From: Paludibacteraceae bacterium
GTDB lineage: Bacteria; Bacteroidota; Bacteroidia; Bacteroidales; Paludibacteraceae
NCBI GenBank assembly: GCA_017503075.1
Contig: JAFVTU010000017.1
Coordinates: 1-64,000 of the forward strand
Length of the DNA stretch: 64,000 nucleotides
Direction: 5' to 3'
The position numbers and the translations under genes are program-made. The notes beneath the pieces were generated by a model. It ran no database searches. It was not told the DNA's origin and was given only the letters and a program-made list of their open reading frames with translations. This document shows, in pieces, positions 49,918 to 58,285 of this stretch (its first letter is position 1; each line of letters starts with the position of its first letter).

Positions 49918-52911
49918 ATGAAGAAAATTTTTACACTTTTCGCGACATTGATGATGGTGTTGTCAGTGAGCGCAGCAAATAAGACCATCTATTGTAAGAT
50001 GGCACATGATTGGTGGACAACAGGCGACGCTGCGATTGGCGCTTATTATTGGAATCCAGAAGCTGCTCCTGTTTGGCCAGGTGTACGTATGACTCTTGTA
50101 GAGGGGGAGACCGATGTGTGGAGCATTGATCTTGACACCGACTTATACAAAAATATTATTTTTACTCGTGTAAATAGTTCTGGTGCTGTGGCCGATTGGG
50201 GAGCTAAAACGGGAGATTTGACGATCCCAACAGATAGTAAAAACTTGTACACCATCACTAGTTCCACAGCGGTGTGGGGTGATCCTGGTGTTGAGGGTGT
50301 ATGGTCAGAGTATGTTCCGGGAGCGCCTAAAACATATAAGGACATTACCATTACAATTACTGCACCGTCAACCCCAAAAATTCACTATTGGGGAGGTGGC
50401 GATAAGGTGGTAGGTACTGATTGGGATACCAAGCCTGATATGCTACCTACAGGTCAGCCCAATACTTACTATTTTCTCATCAAGGATGTAGATGAATCCC
50501 TAGGAATCAATTACCTTATTGTGGTAGGTGATGTTCAAACTCCTGATCGACACACAATGGAAGACGTGAACAAGGACTTAAAAGAACTTTTTCCAAAAGT
50601 TGTTGTTAGAGGAGTGAATTCTTGGGAAGAACAAGATGTTATGACGGTGTCTGACGACTATTTGACAGCTTCTATCACACTTGAATTGCAAGCCGAATAT
50701 GAATACATGATAAAACTTACAGTAGATGGCGTATGGTTTGGTTCTGAAGCTGTTAATATTACCAAGGATAATAATCAGGCAGTATTGGAAAAAGATGGTT
50801 GGGGTGATGGTAAACTGACTACCGAACACGCAGGTGAGTATGTATTCACATATACATTTGCTACCAAAACTTTAGTAGTTACTTATCCTGTTCCAGTATA
50901 CACAATTAATGCAGTTGTAGATCCAGAGATTGACCCTATGGGTGAAATTAAAGTAGATGGTGCAGGTGAGTATAAACATGGTGAGCAAGTTACCGTAAAT
51001 GCTCCGATTATCCCAGGATATACTTTCTTGCAATGGGAGAATGATCTGTCATTCGCATCTGATCAATGGGTGTATATTTTTACAGCTGAGGCTGACTGCA
51101 ACCTAGTGGCTAAATATGAGCGTATTGAGTATAAGGTTAAAGCTTATGCATTTGATGATGAAATGGGCTCAGCAGGTGCCAGTGCCGAAACCTACTATTA
51201 TGGTGAGACTGTTGAACTGTCTGCAACTCCAGAGCCAGGCTACAAATTTGTTAAATGGGTTGATGCAGAAGACAATTTTGTAAGTGATGATCCATATTAC
51301 TCATTTGAAATTAATGATACCGATATGCCAACTGAGTACGAATTTAAAGCACACTTTGAGCGTATCAAGTATAATATCCATACTTCAGTTAATCCAGAGA
51401 ACGCAGGTGTAGTTAATGTTGAGGGCGATGGCGCTGAAAATACCGATGTTATCCTTACCGCTGTACCTGCAGAAGGTTATATTTTTACAGGATGGAATAT
51501 TGGTTCTCTGGACAATCCATTAGTATTTGAAAATGTAACTGAGGATATTGAGGTTATAGCAAACTTTGTGCGTGCTACTTACAAAATCACAGCAGAAGTT
51601 GACCCTAACGTTGATCCAGAAGGCCTGAAAATTGTAGATGGCGTAGGAGAGTTCGAACATGGCGATCCAGTTTCGCTAAGTGCACCTATTATCGAAGGAT
51701 ATAAATTTATAGGTTGGGAAGAAGAATCGACCATCATTTCTGAATCAATGGTACTAAACTTCTCTGCAAGCGCAGATCGTCATCTGGTGGCTAAATATGA
51801 GCGTATTGAGTATAAGGTTCAAGCTTATGCATACGATGATGAAATGGGCTCAGCAGGTGCCAATGCTGAAACCTACTATTATGGTGAGACAGTTGAACTG
51901 TCTGCAACTCCAGAGCCAGGCTACAAATTTGTGAAGTGGGTAGATGCAGAAGACGAATTTGTAAGTGATGATCCATATTACTCATTTGCAATTGATGATC
52001 CTTATATGCCAACCGAGTATGTCTTCAAGGCACACTTTGAGCTTATTACATATAAACTAATAGCTACCGCAGTGGACGATGAACGCGTTCCTTATGAGCA
52101 CAATGACTGGGGTACCATAGAGGGAACCGGAACGCTTGTTCCTGGCGAGTATGAGGTTACCATTGTTCCTTCTGAGGCATATGAATTCTTGCGTTGGGAG
52201 AATATGCATAAGAAGGTACTTTCATATGAAGAGACCCTGAAGATTAATCTTGAAAGTGATACAGCTATTATAGCGGTAGTCGCACCAAAAGTTCATCAAC
52301 TGATAATTGAATGTACTGGTGGTCCAGAGTCCTTTGGTGGTACTATTACAGGTGCTCAAGGCACTAATCCTGAAACGGGTGCTCAAGGAGTTAATTATTT
52401 CAAGCATGGTACTCAATTGCTTCTCTCTGCCACCCCATTTGAGGGTTATGAGTTTGTGAATTGGACCATAGAAGGGGCAGAGATCTCTACAGATGCAACC
52501 TTTACTTACACAGTAACTGCTGATGTAACTCTCGTTGCGAACTTTAAGATAAAAGAGTATGTAGTTAATGTGTATCCAAATATGCCAGAATATGGAGAGG
52601 TAAACGTGTCTGGTCTGATCGAGGATGGTGTGGTTAAGCATGGAACAACCCTTGATTTGCTAGCTACCCCTAAATCAGGATATCATTTTGTATGCTGGCA
52701 GATTGGTGGTGTTGAGTATTCTAAGGATAATCCATTATCTTATGAAGTGCTTGATGATGTTAATATCGTTGCTGTCTTCCAATCTAATACAACCACAGCG
52801 CTCGATAATGTTAACGCTTCAGATGCTCCGGTTAAGACATTGATGGATGGCTGTGTGTATATTATTCGCAATGGGAAAGTGTATACAGTTATGGGCAATG
52901 AAGTGAAATGA
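49918..52911 (+). CDS. Secreted multi-repeat surface protein with CBM26-like N-terminus and short T9SS tail
   Basis: The 997-residue protein has a signal peptide (ending VSAAN). A starch-binding CBM26-like domain follows (about 20-115; YYWNPEAAPVWPGVRM and FTRVNSS). A second beta-sandwich region lies around 140-330. From about 335 on come at least six divergent InlB-type B-repeats (GYTFLQWEND, GYKFVKWVDAED, GYIFTGWNIG, GYKFIGWEEES, GYEFVNWTIEG, GYHFVCWQIGG). The C-terminus (YIIRNGKVYTVMGNEV) is a short sorting tail. Residues ~330-480 and ~557-708 are a recent internal duplication. It likely binds glycans or host surfaces and is exported by the T9SS encoded upstream. Confidence 0.78.
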   Translation: MKKIFTLFATLMMVLSVSAANKTIYCKMAHDWWTTGDAAIGAYYWNPEAAPVWPGVRMTLVEGETDVWSIDLDTDLYKNIIFTRVNSSGAVADWGAKTGDLTIPTDSKNLYTITSSTAVWGDPGVEGVWSEYVPGAPKTYKDITITITAPSTPKIHYWGGGDKVVGTDWDTKPDMLPTGQPNTYYFLIKDVDESLGINYLIVVGDVQTPDRHTMEDVNKDLKELFPKVVVRGVNSWEEQDVMTVSDDYLTASITLELQAEYEYMIKLTVDGVWFGSEAVNITKDNNQAVLEKDGWGDGKLTTEHAGEYVFTYTFATKTLVVTYPVPVYTINAVVDPEIDPMGEIKVDGAGEYKHGEQVTVNAPIIPGYTFLQWENDLSFASDQWVYIFTAEADCNLVAKYERIEYKVKAYAFDDEMGSAGASAETYYYGETVELSATPEPGYKFVKWVDAEDNFVSDDPYYSFEINDTDMPTEYEFKAHFERIKYNIHTSVNPENAGVVNVEGDGAENTDVILTAVPAEGYIFTGWNIGSLDNPLVFENVTEDIEVIANFVRATYKITAEVDPNVDPEGLKIVDGVGEFEHGDPVSLSAPIIEGYKFIGWEEESTIISESMVLNFSASADRHLVAKYERIEYKVQAYAYDDEMGSAGANAETYYYGETVELSATPEPGYKFVKWVDAEDEFVSDDPYYSFAIDDPYMPTEYVFKAHFELITYKLIATAVDDERVPYEHNDWGTIEGTGTLVPGEYEVTIVPSEAYEFLRWENMHKKVLSYEETLKINLESDTAIIAVVAPKVHQLIIECTGGPESFGGTITGAQGTNPETGAQGVNYFKHGTQLLLSATPFEGYEFVNWTIEGAEISTDATFTYTVTADVTLVANFKIKEYVVNVYPNMPEYGEVNVSGLIEDGVVKHGTTLDLLATPKSGYHFVCWQIGGVEYSKDNPLSYEVLDDVNIVAVFQSNTTTALDNVNASDAPVKTLMDGCVYIIRNGKVYTVMGNEVK
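51110..52031 (+). repeat. Near-identical direct repeats inside the surface protein gene
   Basis: A segment of about 240 bp starting at 51110 recurs at 51791, an offset of 681 nt (227 codons), with only scattered differences (for example KAYAFDDEMGSAGAS versus QAYAYDDEMGSAGAN). This is a recent, in-frame duplication of two B-repeat units. Confidence 0.85.
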
Positions 52912-52952
52912 CTTTCTATTTGATTAGAATCTGATAAGTTCTAATATATACG

Positions 52953-52986
52953 CATCCCCCGCAATATGACGGGGGATGTTTTTTTC
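52953..52986 (+). terminator. Intrinsic terminator
   Basis: CATCCCCCG (52953-52961) pairs perfectly with CGGGGGATG (52970-52978), followed by T7. It ends the surface protein transcript. Confidence 0.9.
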
Positions 52987-53026
52987 TATGTTTTTCTTGC
53001 GCATATACTTTTTTTTGTGATAAAAA

Positions 53027-53058
53027 TTTGCACATGTCTAAACTTTTCCGTACCTTTG
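53027..53058 (+). promoter_or_regulatory. Bacteroidota-type promoter
   Basis: TTTG at 53027-53030 and TAccTTTG at 53051-53058 are 20 nt apart. The 5' leader (about 110 nt) to the ATG at 53176 contains the four-copy 11-bp repeat. Confidence 0.75.
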
Positions 53059-53074
53059 TAGCCGATTTGAAAGA

Positions 53075-53118
53075 GTTAGTGATTACTTAGTGATTAGTTA
53101 GTGATTAGTTAGTGATTA
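53075..53118. repeat. Four-copy 11-bp tandem repeat in a 5' leader
   Basis: Units GTTAGTGATTA, CTTAGTGATTA, GTTAGTGATTA, GTTAGTGATTA lie between the -7 element and the start of the next gene. The reverse complement (TAATCACTAAC) differs by one base from the repeat unit at 35017-35063 (TAATAACTAAC). Confidence 0.85.
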
Positions 53119-53175
53119 CTATGGGAGTATTGTAGGCATCGAATCTATATAAACATTATATAAATTACTTAATCC

Positions 53176-53580
53176 ATGGCGAAATCTAGTCTTATTTTTC
53201 CTGTTGATACACTACGCGGAAAAATTACCAAGAGAAGTAAAACCATTTTCCGTCGCAAATCTACTTATGATGAGAACGGCAATGTTATTGCACAATGTGC
53301 GCAAGAATCTTATGTGGTAGAAAATCCTCGTGATTGGGATAAAAATCCACCTAAAGGTGCTGAAAAACGCAGACTCGACAACTGGACTGCCGCTTGTCAA
53401 CGCGCCAAAATAGAACTTCGTGATGAGGCACTCGCTGCCGCTTGGAAACAACGTTTTCAAGCACAACTCAAGACTCCCGAGGCTGATGCTCCTATTGATC
53501 CACGGACACATAAACCCAAAGTGTACATACGTCTTGATTGCTTCGTACGCGCGGCTATTTTCCGTTCGCTTCAAGCATAA
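53176..53580 (+). CDS. Conserved hypothetical protein
   Basis: The protein has 134 residues, is basic and has no signal peptide or membrane segment. SLIFPVDTLRGKITKRSKTI, a FRRKSTYDENGNVIA hairpin and a helical C-terminus (DEALAAAWKQRFQAQL, YIRLDCFVRAAIFRSLQ) are visible. It resembles small hypothetical proteins I recall from Bacteroidota genomes, but I can name no function. It lies 18 nt before hflX and probably shares its transcript. Confidence 0.65.
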   Translation: MAKSSLIFPVDTLRGKITKRSKTIFRRKSTYDENGNVIAQCAQESYVVENPRDWDKNPPKGAEKRRLDNWTAACQRAKIELRDEALAAAWKQRFQAQLKTPEADAPIDPRTHKPKVYIRLDCFVRAAIFRSLQA

Positions 53581-53598
53581 TCTTATTAGTTATTTTAT

Positions 53599-54915
53599 AT
53601 GGGCAAACTCAATGCCGTTTTAGTGGGACTGATCACTCCTAACCAAAACGAAGAACGAACAAAAGAATATCTCGACGAGTTGGCGTTCCTTGCGGACACC
53701 AACAATACCAATTGTGTCAAGCGATTTGTGCAACGCCTTGACTATCCTAATACGTCCACTTATGTGGGCGAAGGAAAACTTCAAGAGATCAACGAATATA
53801 TCCAACGCTTTGCTGATACCGATGACTTTATTGATATGGTCATCTTTGATGACGAACTCTCACCTCGTCAGCTTCGCAATATAGAAAAGGCACTCAATGC
53901 CCACAACCAAAATGAGATCAAGGACAATCACAAACAACCTGTTCGTGTGATTGACCGTACTATCCTTATTCTGGAAATCTTCCTCCATCGTGCTCAAACA
54001 TCCTACGCAAAGACGCAAGTGGAGATGGCGCATTTGCAATATATGCTTCCTCGTTTGACCCGCATGTGGTCGCACTTAGACCGTCAACGAGGTGGTGGAA
54101 CAACGAGCCGTGGTATGGGTGAAACGCAGATTGAGGCGGATAAACGAATCATTGGTCAGCGTATTGCTCTCCTGCGCGAGGAACTCAAAAAGATTGATCG
54201 CCAAATGGCTACCCAACGCCAAAACCGTGGTAAGATGGTGCGTGTTGCGCTTGTGGGTTATACCAATGTGGGTAAGTCCACCATCATGAACCTCATCAGT
54301 AAGTCGGAAGTGTTTGCAGAGAACAAACTTTTTGCGACCCTTGACACGACTGTGCGCAAGGTGACTATTGAGAATCTTCCATTCTTGCTCTCTGATACGG
54401 TTGGATTTATACGCAAACTTCCTCACCATTTGGTGGAGTCGTTTAAATCGACATTGGACGAAGTTCGTGAGGCAGATTTGCTCATTCACGTGGTGGATAT
54501 ATCGCACCCTAACTTCGAGGAGCAATACGAGGTCGTGGAGCAAACTATCAACGAACTCCTAACCAAGCAGACTGAAATCAAAGAAGCAGACCCTTGGTCA
54601 AAGAAACAAAAATCCAATAAGAAAACCGAGAAGACTGTTGCGCAAATCCCTCGTATTGTGGTGTTTAATAAGATTGATGCCTTCACATACACTCCAAAAG
54701 AGGAGGATGATCTCACGCCAATCAAGCGTGAGAATATCTCATTAGAAGAATTGCAGCGCACATGGATGGCAAAGCTGCATGACGATTGCATTTTTATCTC
54801 CGCACGTCAAAAAACAAATATAGATGAACTAAAATCCTTGTTCTACGATCGTATTAAGGCCATTCATATTCAGCGATATCCGTATAACGATTTCCTATTC
54901 CAACAATACGAATAA
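53599..54915 (+). CDS. hflX: GTPase HflX
   Basis: The 438-residue protein has the HflX N-terminal domain (YVGEGKLQEI, FDDELSPRQLRNIE) and glycine-rich linker RQRGGGTTSRGMGETQIEAD. The G domain has GYTNVGKST (G1), LLSDTVGFIRKLP (G3) and FNKID (G4). A charged Lys-rich insertion (about 330-350) precedes G4. HflX splits stalled 70S ribosomes after stress. It overlaps nothing and precedes the ABC ATPase by 3 nt. Confidence 0.95.
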   Translation: MGKLNAVLVGLITPNQNEERTKEYLDELAFLADTNNTNCVKRFVQRLDYPNTSTYVGEGKLQEINEYIQRFADTDDFIDMVIFDDELSPRQLRNIEKALNAHNQNEIKDNHKQPVRVIDRTILILEIFLHRAQTSYAKTQVEMAHLQYMLPRLTRMWSHLDRQRGGGTTSRGMGETQIEADKRIIGQRIALLREELKKIDRQMATQRQNRGKMVRVALVGYTNVGKSTIMNLISKSEVFAENKLFATLDTTVRKVTIENLPFLLSDTVGFIRKLPHHLVESFKSTLDEVREADLLIHVVDISHPNFEEQYEVVEQTINELLTKQTEIKEADPWSKKQKSNKKTEKTVAQIPRIVVFNKIDAFTYTPKEEDDLTPIKRENISLEELQRTWMAKLHDDCIFISARQKTNIDELKSLFYDRIKAIHIQRYPYNDFLFQQYE

Positions 54916-54918
54916 ACT

Positions 54919-55587
54919 ATGACAATTCACATCCAACATCTAAATAAGTTTATTGGTAAGCAACATGTGCTGAAAGATATCTCTCTCACCATCAATGATG
55001 GCGAGGTGATTGGCTTGTTAGGGCCCAACGGCGCAGGAAAATCTACCTTGATGAAGATTATGGTGGGTGTTTGGGAAGCCACCAACGGAGAACTGAAAGT
55101 ACCCTCTTCTATTGGTTTTCTACCTGAACAAAATCCACTCTACGAAGATATGTATGTGCGTGAATATCTGCGCTTTTTTGTGGGGCTGAGGAGTAAGGAA
55201 CAAGGAGCCAAGAGCCAAGATGAAATAGTGGAACAACTAATTGCGCGCGTGGGACTAACTGCGGAAGCCAACAAGCGAGTGGGGCAGTTGAGCAAAGGAT
55301 ATAAGCAGCGCGTGGGTTTGGCGCAAGCGATGATTGGAGACCCCGAACTATTGATTCTCGATGAACCAACCACAGGTCTTGACCCTAATCAATTGGAAGA
55401 TATACGTGCTTTGATTCGCGAAATGGGCGAAGAACGTACAGTGATTCTATCGACGCACATTTTACAGGAAGTCAAGCAGATGTGTACGCGAGTGGTGATT
55501 ATCGACCACGGAGAAATCAAAGTGGATAAACCCATCAGCGAGATAGAGGATTTGGAACAAACCTTCCGCGAAGCCACACAATACTAA
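54919..55587 (+). CDS. ABC transporter ATP-binding protein, GldA-like
   Basis: The 222-residue protein has Walker A GPNGAGKS (residues about 35-42), signature LSKGYKQRVGLAQA, Walker B LLILDEPTTGLDP and the switch His in STHILQEV. Sequence resembles the gliding ABC ATPase GldA, but it is shorter than the ~300 residues I recall for GldA, and no permease gene (GldF/GldG-type) is adjacent. It may work with a permease encoded elsewhere. It begins 3 nt after hflX. Confidence 0.8.
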   Translation: MTIHIQHLNKFIGKQHVLKDISLTINDGEVIGLLGPNGAGKSTLMKIMVGVWEATNGELKVPSSIGFLPEQNPLYEDMYVREYLRFFVGLRSKEQGAKSQDEIVEQLIARVGLTAEANKRVGQLSKGYKQRVGLAQAMIGDPELLILDEPTTGLDPNQLEDIRALIREMGEERTVILSTHILQEVKQMCTRVVIIDHGEIKVDKPISEIEDLEQTFREATQY

Positions 55588-55632
55588 ACAACACTACACC
55601 AAACTAAACAACACTACACAATGCTAAACAAT
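55585..55632 (+). repeat. CAACACTACAC-type repeat supplying the ruvB start
   Basis: AACAACACTACACCAAACTA, AACAACACTACACAATGCTA and AACAATG follow one another between the ABC gene stop and ruvB. The ATG of ruvB (55621) is inside the repeat (ACACAATGCTAAAC), as at ybeY. Confidence 0.7.
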
Positions 55633-56643
55633 GATTTTGATATAAGGGGACAGATGACGGAGAAGGAGCAAGACAATGCCTTGCGTCCTTTGCGTTTTGA
55701 TGATTTTGCAGGACAATCCAAGATTGTCAACAACCTCCGTATCTTCGTAGAGGCGGCTCGCATGCGTGGCGAGAGTCTGGACCATGTGCTCCTCTTTGGC
55801 CCTCCGGGATTGGGAAAGACTACATTAAGCAATATCATTGCTAACGAGTTAGGTGTGGGGTTCAAGGTGACTTCGGGCCCTGTGCTCGATAAACCAGGCG
55901 ACTTAGCAGGTCTGCTAACCTCGCTAGAAGATAATGATGTGTTGTTCATAGATGAGATCCATCGTCTCTCGCCTATCGTAGAGGAGTATCTCTATTCCGC
56001 CATGGAGGACTATCGCATTGATATTATGATAGATAAAGGTCCTTCTGCCCGTACCATACAAATCGACCTCAATAAGTTTACTCTGATTGGCGCTACCACC
56101 CGTAGTGGTCTATTAACCAGCCCATTGCGTGCGCGTTTTGGTATCAACTGTCACTTGGAATATTACGACTCTCATGTCCTTGCGGGCATTGTGGAGCGTA
56201 GTGCTCGTCTCCTCGGTATTCATATCGACAGTAAAGCTGCTGCGGAGATTTCTCGTCGCAGTCGTGGTACCCCTCGTATAGCCAATGCGTTGCTTCGTCG
56301 TGTGCGTGACTTTGCGCAAGTGAAGGGTAACGGAGCTATTGATCTTGAGATTGCACGCTATGCGTTAGAGGCGCTCAATATCGACACATTTGGGTTGGAT
56401 CAAATAGATAACAAACTACTTAGCACCATCATTGATAAGTTCAAAGGTGGTCCTGTGGGCTTAAATACCATCGCAACTGCTATGGGTGAAGATGCAGGCA
56501 CGATAGAAGATGTCTATGAACCATACCTCATCAAAGAGGGATTTATCAAGCGCACTCCTCGTGGCCGTGAGGCGACTGAGTTAGCGTATAAGCACCTTGG
56601 CAAAACACCACTCATCAATGGTCAAATCACATTGGAGTTCTGA
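55621..56643 (+). CDS. ruvB: Holliday junction branch migration helicase RuvB
   Basis: The 340-residue AAA+ protein has [12 protein letters not shown], Walker [16 protein letters not shown], Walker [20 protein letters not shown], sensor 1 GATTRSGLL, the arginine finger region in [19 protein letters not shown], and a C-terminal winged helix ending in GRXATELAY-type [12 protein letters not shown]. It drives branch migration of Holliday junctions with RuvA. ruvA and ruvC are not in the window. Confidence 0.96.
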   Translation: MLNNDFDIRGQMTEKEQDNALRPLRFDDFAGQSKIVNNLRIFVEAARMRGESLDHVLLFGPPGLGKTTLSNIIANELGVGFKVTSGPVLDKPGDLAGLLTSLEDNDVLFIDEIHRLSPIVEEYLYSAMEDYRIDIMIDKGPSARTIQIDLNKFTLIGATTRSGLLTSPLRARFGINCHLEYYDSHVLAGIVERSARLLGIHIDSKAAAEISRRSRGTPRIANALLRRVRDFAQVKGNGAIDLEIARYALEALNIDTFGLDQIDNKLLSTIIDKFKGGPVGLNTIATAMGEDAGTIEDVYEPYLIKEGFIKRTPRGREATELAYKHLGKTPLINGQITLEF

Positions 56644-56644
56644 T

Positions 56645-57400
56645 ATGAAGCAATACAAAGCCGTCTTTATTGACTGGGATGATACGATTGGGGATTTTAT
56701 TGGTGCAGCGAAACTGGCGCTTCAAGAGATGTACGAGAAGTATAATCTGAGCGACTATTTTGCTTCTCTTGAGGAGTTTGTTTCCCTCTACAAACCGCAC
56801 AATCTGGAACTTTGGGATAAATACGGCAAAGACCTTGTTACCAAGGATTTCTTACGTATTGATCGCTTCCTGTGGCCCTTGCTTCACGGTAGTAAAGCTT
56901 CTCCACGAATACAATCCTACACCACACTACACAATCCTACACCACACTACACCACACTTGTTGCTCTCGCCGAGCAACTGAGCGAAGACTTCTTACATCT
57001 TACCACAGCGCATTTCTCTTTGTTGCCAGGAGCAGAGGAACTAGTGCGCTATTTGGCAAAGAAATATCCTTTGACGGTGGTGACCAATGGCTTTGTGGAA
57101 GTGCAGTATGAGAAGTTTGACAAGAGCGGACTGCGTGACTGCTTTGCACATATCGTATTGAGCGAAGAAGTAGGTTGCCAGAAACCCAATCCACGTATTT
57201 TCGAGGAGGCATTGCGCATGAATGGCTTGCAAGCCGAAGACGTAGTGATGATAGGCGACTCATGGAATTCTGATATTCAAGGCGCTATCAACGCAGGCAT
57301 TGACCAGATTTGGGTTCGCAAGTCCAAAGACCCACTCCCTGAAGGACAGAGCGCTACTTACCTTGTCCAATCCCTCTCCGAAGTGATGAATATTCTCTAA
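56645..57400 (+). CDS. HAD-family hydrolase, YjjG-like
   Basis: The protein has 251 residues from ATG 56645; the longer frame overlaps ruvB and is not used. Nucleophile motif FIDWDDTIGD (Asp10, Asp12), motif II VVTNGF, motif III Lys in GCQKPNPRIFEEAL, and motif IV MIGDSWNSDIQGA are present, as in YjjG-type nucleotide phosphatases. Residues about 85-107 (PRIQSYTTLHNPTPHYTTL) are encoded by a 20-bp direct repeat of the CAACACTACAC type and look like an insertion into the cap domain. The product may still fold. Confidence 0.88.
   Translation: MKQYKAVFIDWDDTIGDFIGAAKLALQEMYEKYNLSDYFASLEEFVSLYKPHNLELWDKYGKDLVTKDFLRIDRFLWPLLHGSKASPRIQSYTTLHNPTPHYTTLVALAEQLSEDFLHLTTAHFSLLPGAEELVRYLAKKYPLTVVTNGFVEVQYEKFDKSGLRDCFAHIVLSEEVGCQKPNPRIFEEALRMNGLQAEDVVMIGDSWNSDIQGAINAGIDQIWVRKSKDPLPEGQSATYLVQSLSEVMNIL
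56912..56957 (+). repeat. Repeat insertion within the HAD gene
   Basis: CAATCCTACACCACACTACA occurs twice in a row (56912-56931, 56932-56951), then CCACAC. The unit of 20 bp is not a multiple of three, so the copies are read in different frames. The words match the intergenic repeats at 33636-33698 and 55585-55632. Confidence 0.8.
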
Positions 57401-57403
57401 GGG

Positions 57404-57425
57404 CTGCCACAATGGCAGTTTTTTT
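57404..57425 (+). terminator. Intrinsic terminator
   Basis: CTGCCA (57404-57409) pairs with TGGCAG (57413-57418), followed by T7. It ends the hflX-to-HAD transcript. Confidence 0.75.
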
Positions 57426-57477
57426 GCATTGGCATGGAGATTGTAAGTATAGTATTACGAAGTAATAAAATTTGATT

Positions 57478-58074
57478 ATGATGAAGAATAAAAATAAAAA
57501 ACAAGTAGAGCAACCTGTTGAAAATCAGGTTGAAAAGAAAACCGTAGAAACTGTAAACAACGGTGAGGCGGTGAATGATGGTGAAGCGACTGCTGCTGAG
57601 GAAGTGTCAGAGACCGAAATGCTGCAAGCCAAAGTGGCAGAATTGGAAGCACGTGTGGCAGAGTTGGAAGACCTGAAACTGCGCCAAATGGCTGAGTTTG
57701 ACAACTTCCGTCGTCGTACCAACAAAGAGAAATTGGAATTGATGACCACCGCTGGTGAGCGTATCTTCAAAGATATGCTGCCCCTTGTTGATGACTTTGA
57801 ACGCGCCAAAGATGCGATGGCAAAGACCGATGATATTGAGGCAGTTCGTCAAGGCATTGAATTGATTTACAATAAGTTTATCGGTTTCTTGGCGGCAAAC
57901 GATGTGAAAGTAATTGATACAACCGATACTGATTTTAATACCGATTTGCACGAGGCAATTACCACTTTTGCAGCAGGCGAAGACAAAAAAGGTAAAGTAA
58001 TCGATTGTACACAAAAAGGATACACCTTGGGCGAAAAAGTGATTCGCTTTTCTAAAGTCGTTGTTGGCGAGTAA
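57478..58074 (+). CDS. grpE: Nucleotide exchange factor GrpE
   Basis: The protein has 198 residues from ATG 57478. A charged N-terminus leads to a long coiled coil (LQAKVAELEARVAELEDLKL) and the GrpE core: AEFDNFRRRTNKEKLE, MLPLVDDFERAKDAM and the C-terminal beta domain with LHEAITTF and KGYTLGEKVIRFSKVVVG. It releases ADP from DnaK. It is followed by dnaJ after a 211-nt spacer that holds a hairpin array; dnaK is not in the window. Confidence 0.95.
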   Translation: MMKNKNKKQVEQPVENQVEKKTVETVNNGEAVNDGEATAAEEVSETEMLQAKVAELEARVAELEDLKLRQMAEFDNFRRRTNKEKLELMTTAGERIFKDMLPLVDDFERAKDAMAKTDDIEAVRQGIELIYNKFIGFLAANDVKVIDTTDTDFNTDLHEAITTFAAGEDKKGKVIDCTQKGYTLGEKVIRFSKVVVGE

Positions 58075-58097
58075 CGCCAACAAGCGACGTATAGTGG

Positions 58098-58276
58098 CAA
58101 ACAATGTTTGCGAAAGTGGCTAAAGCGAAAGTGGTCTGCGACGAAAAGTGGCAGCGGAGCTGCGAACAATAGAGTGCGAAGCTAACAACGTGAAACCATT
58201 TTCGTGAACGAAGTGAACCATTTTCGTGAAGCCACGGACGTGAGCGAAGTGAACCAATAACGTGAACGAAGTGAAC
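58098..58276 (+). repeat. Second hairpin array with GAA(A)GTG linkers between grpE and dnaJ
   Basis: The spacer begins soon after the grpE stop. Short stems with different sequences follow: CAAAC-AAT-GTTTG (58098-58110), GCT-AA-AGC, GTC-TGC-GAC and GCAGC-GGA-GCTGC (58151-58163), joined by GAAAGTG or GAAAAGTG linkers. The second half holds at least two copies of CGTGAACGAAGTGAAC and a variant CGTGAGCGAAGTGAAC, plus CACG-GA-CGTG. The form matches the array at 10753-10856, with another linker. Confidence 0.75.
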
Positions 58277-58285
58277 TAAAAAAAT

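Noticed and set aside
54919..55587. FtsE partner for FtsX
   Set aside because: Sequence resembles GldA-type ATPases rather than FtsE, and it lies 11 kb from ftsX in another transcript.
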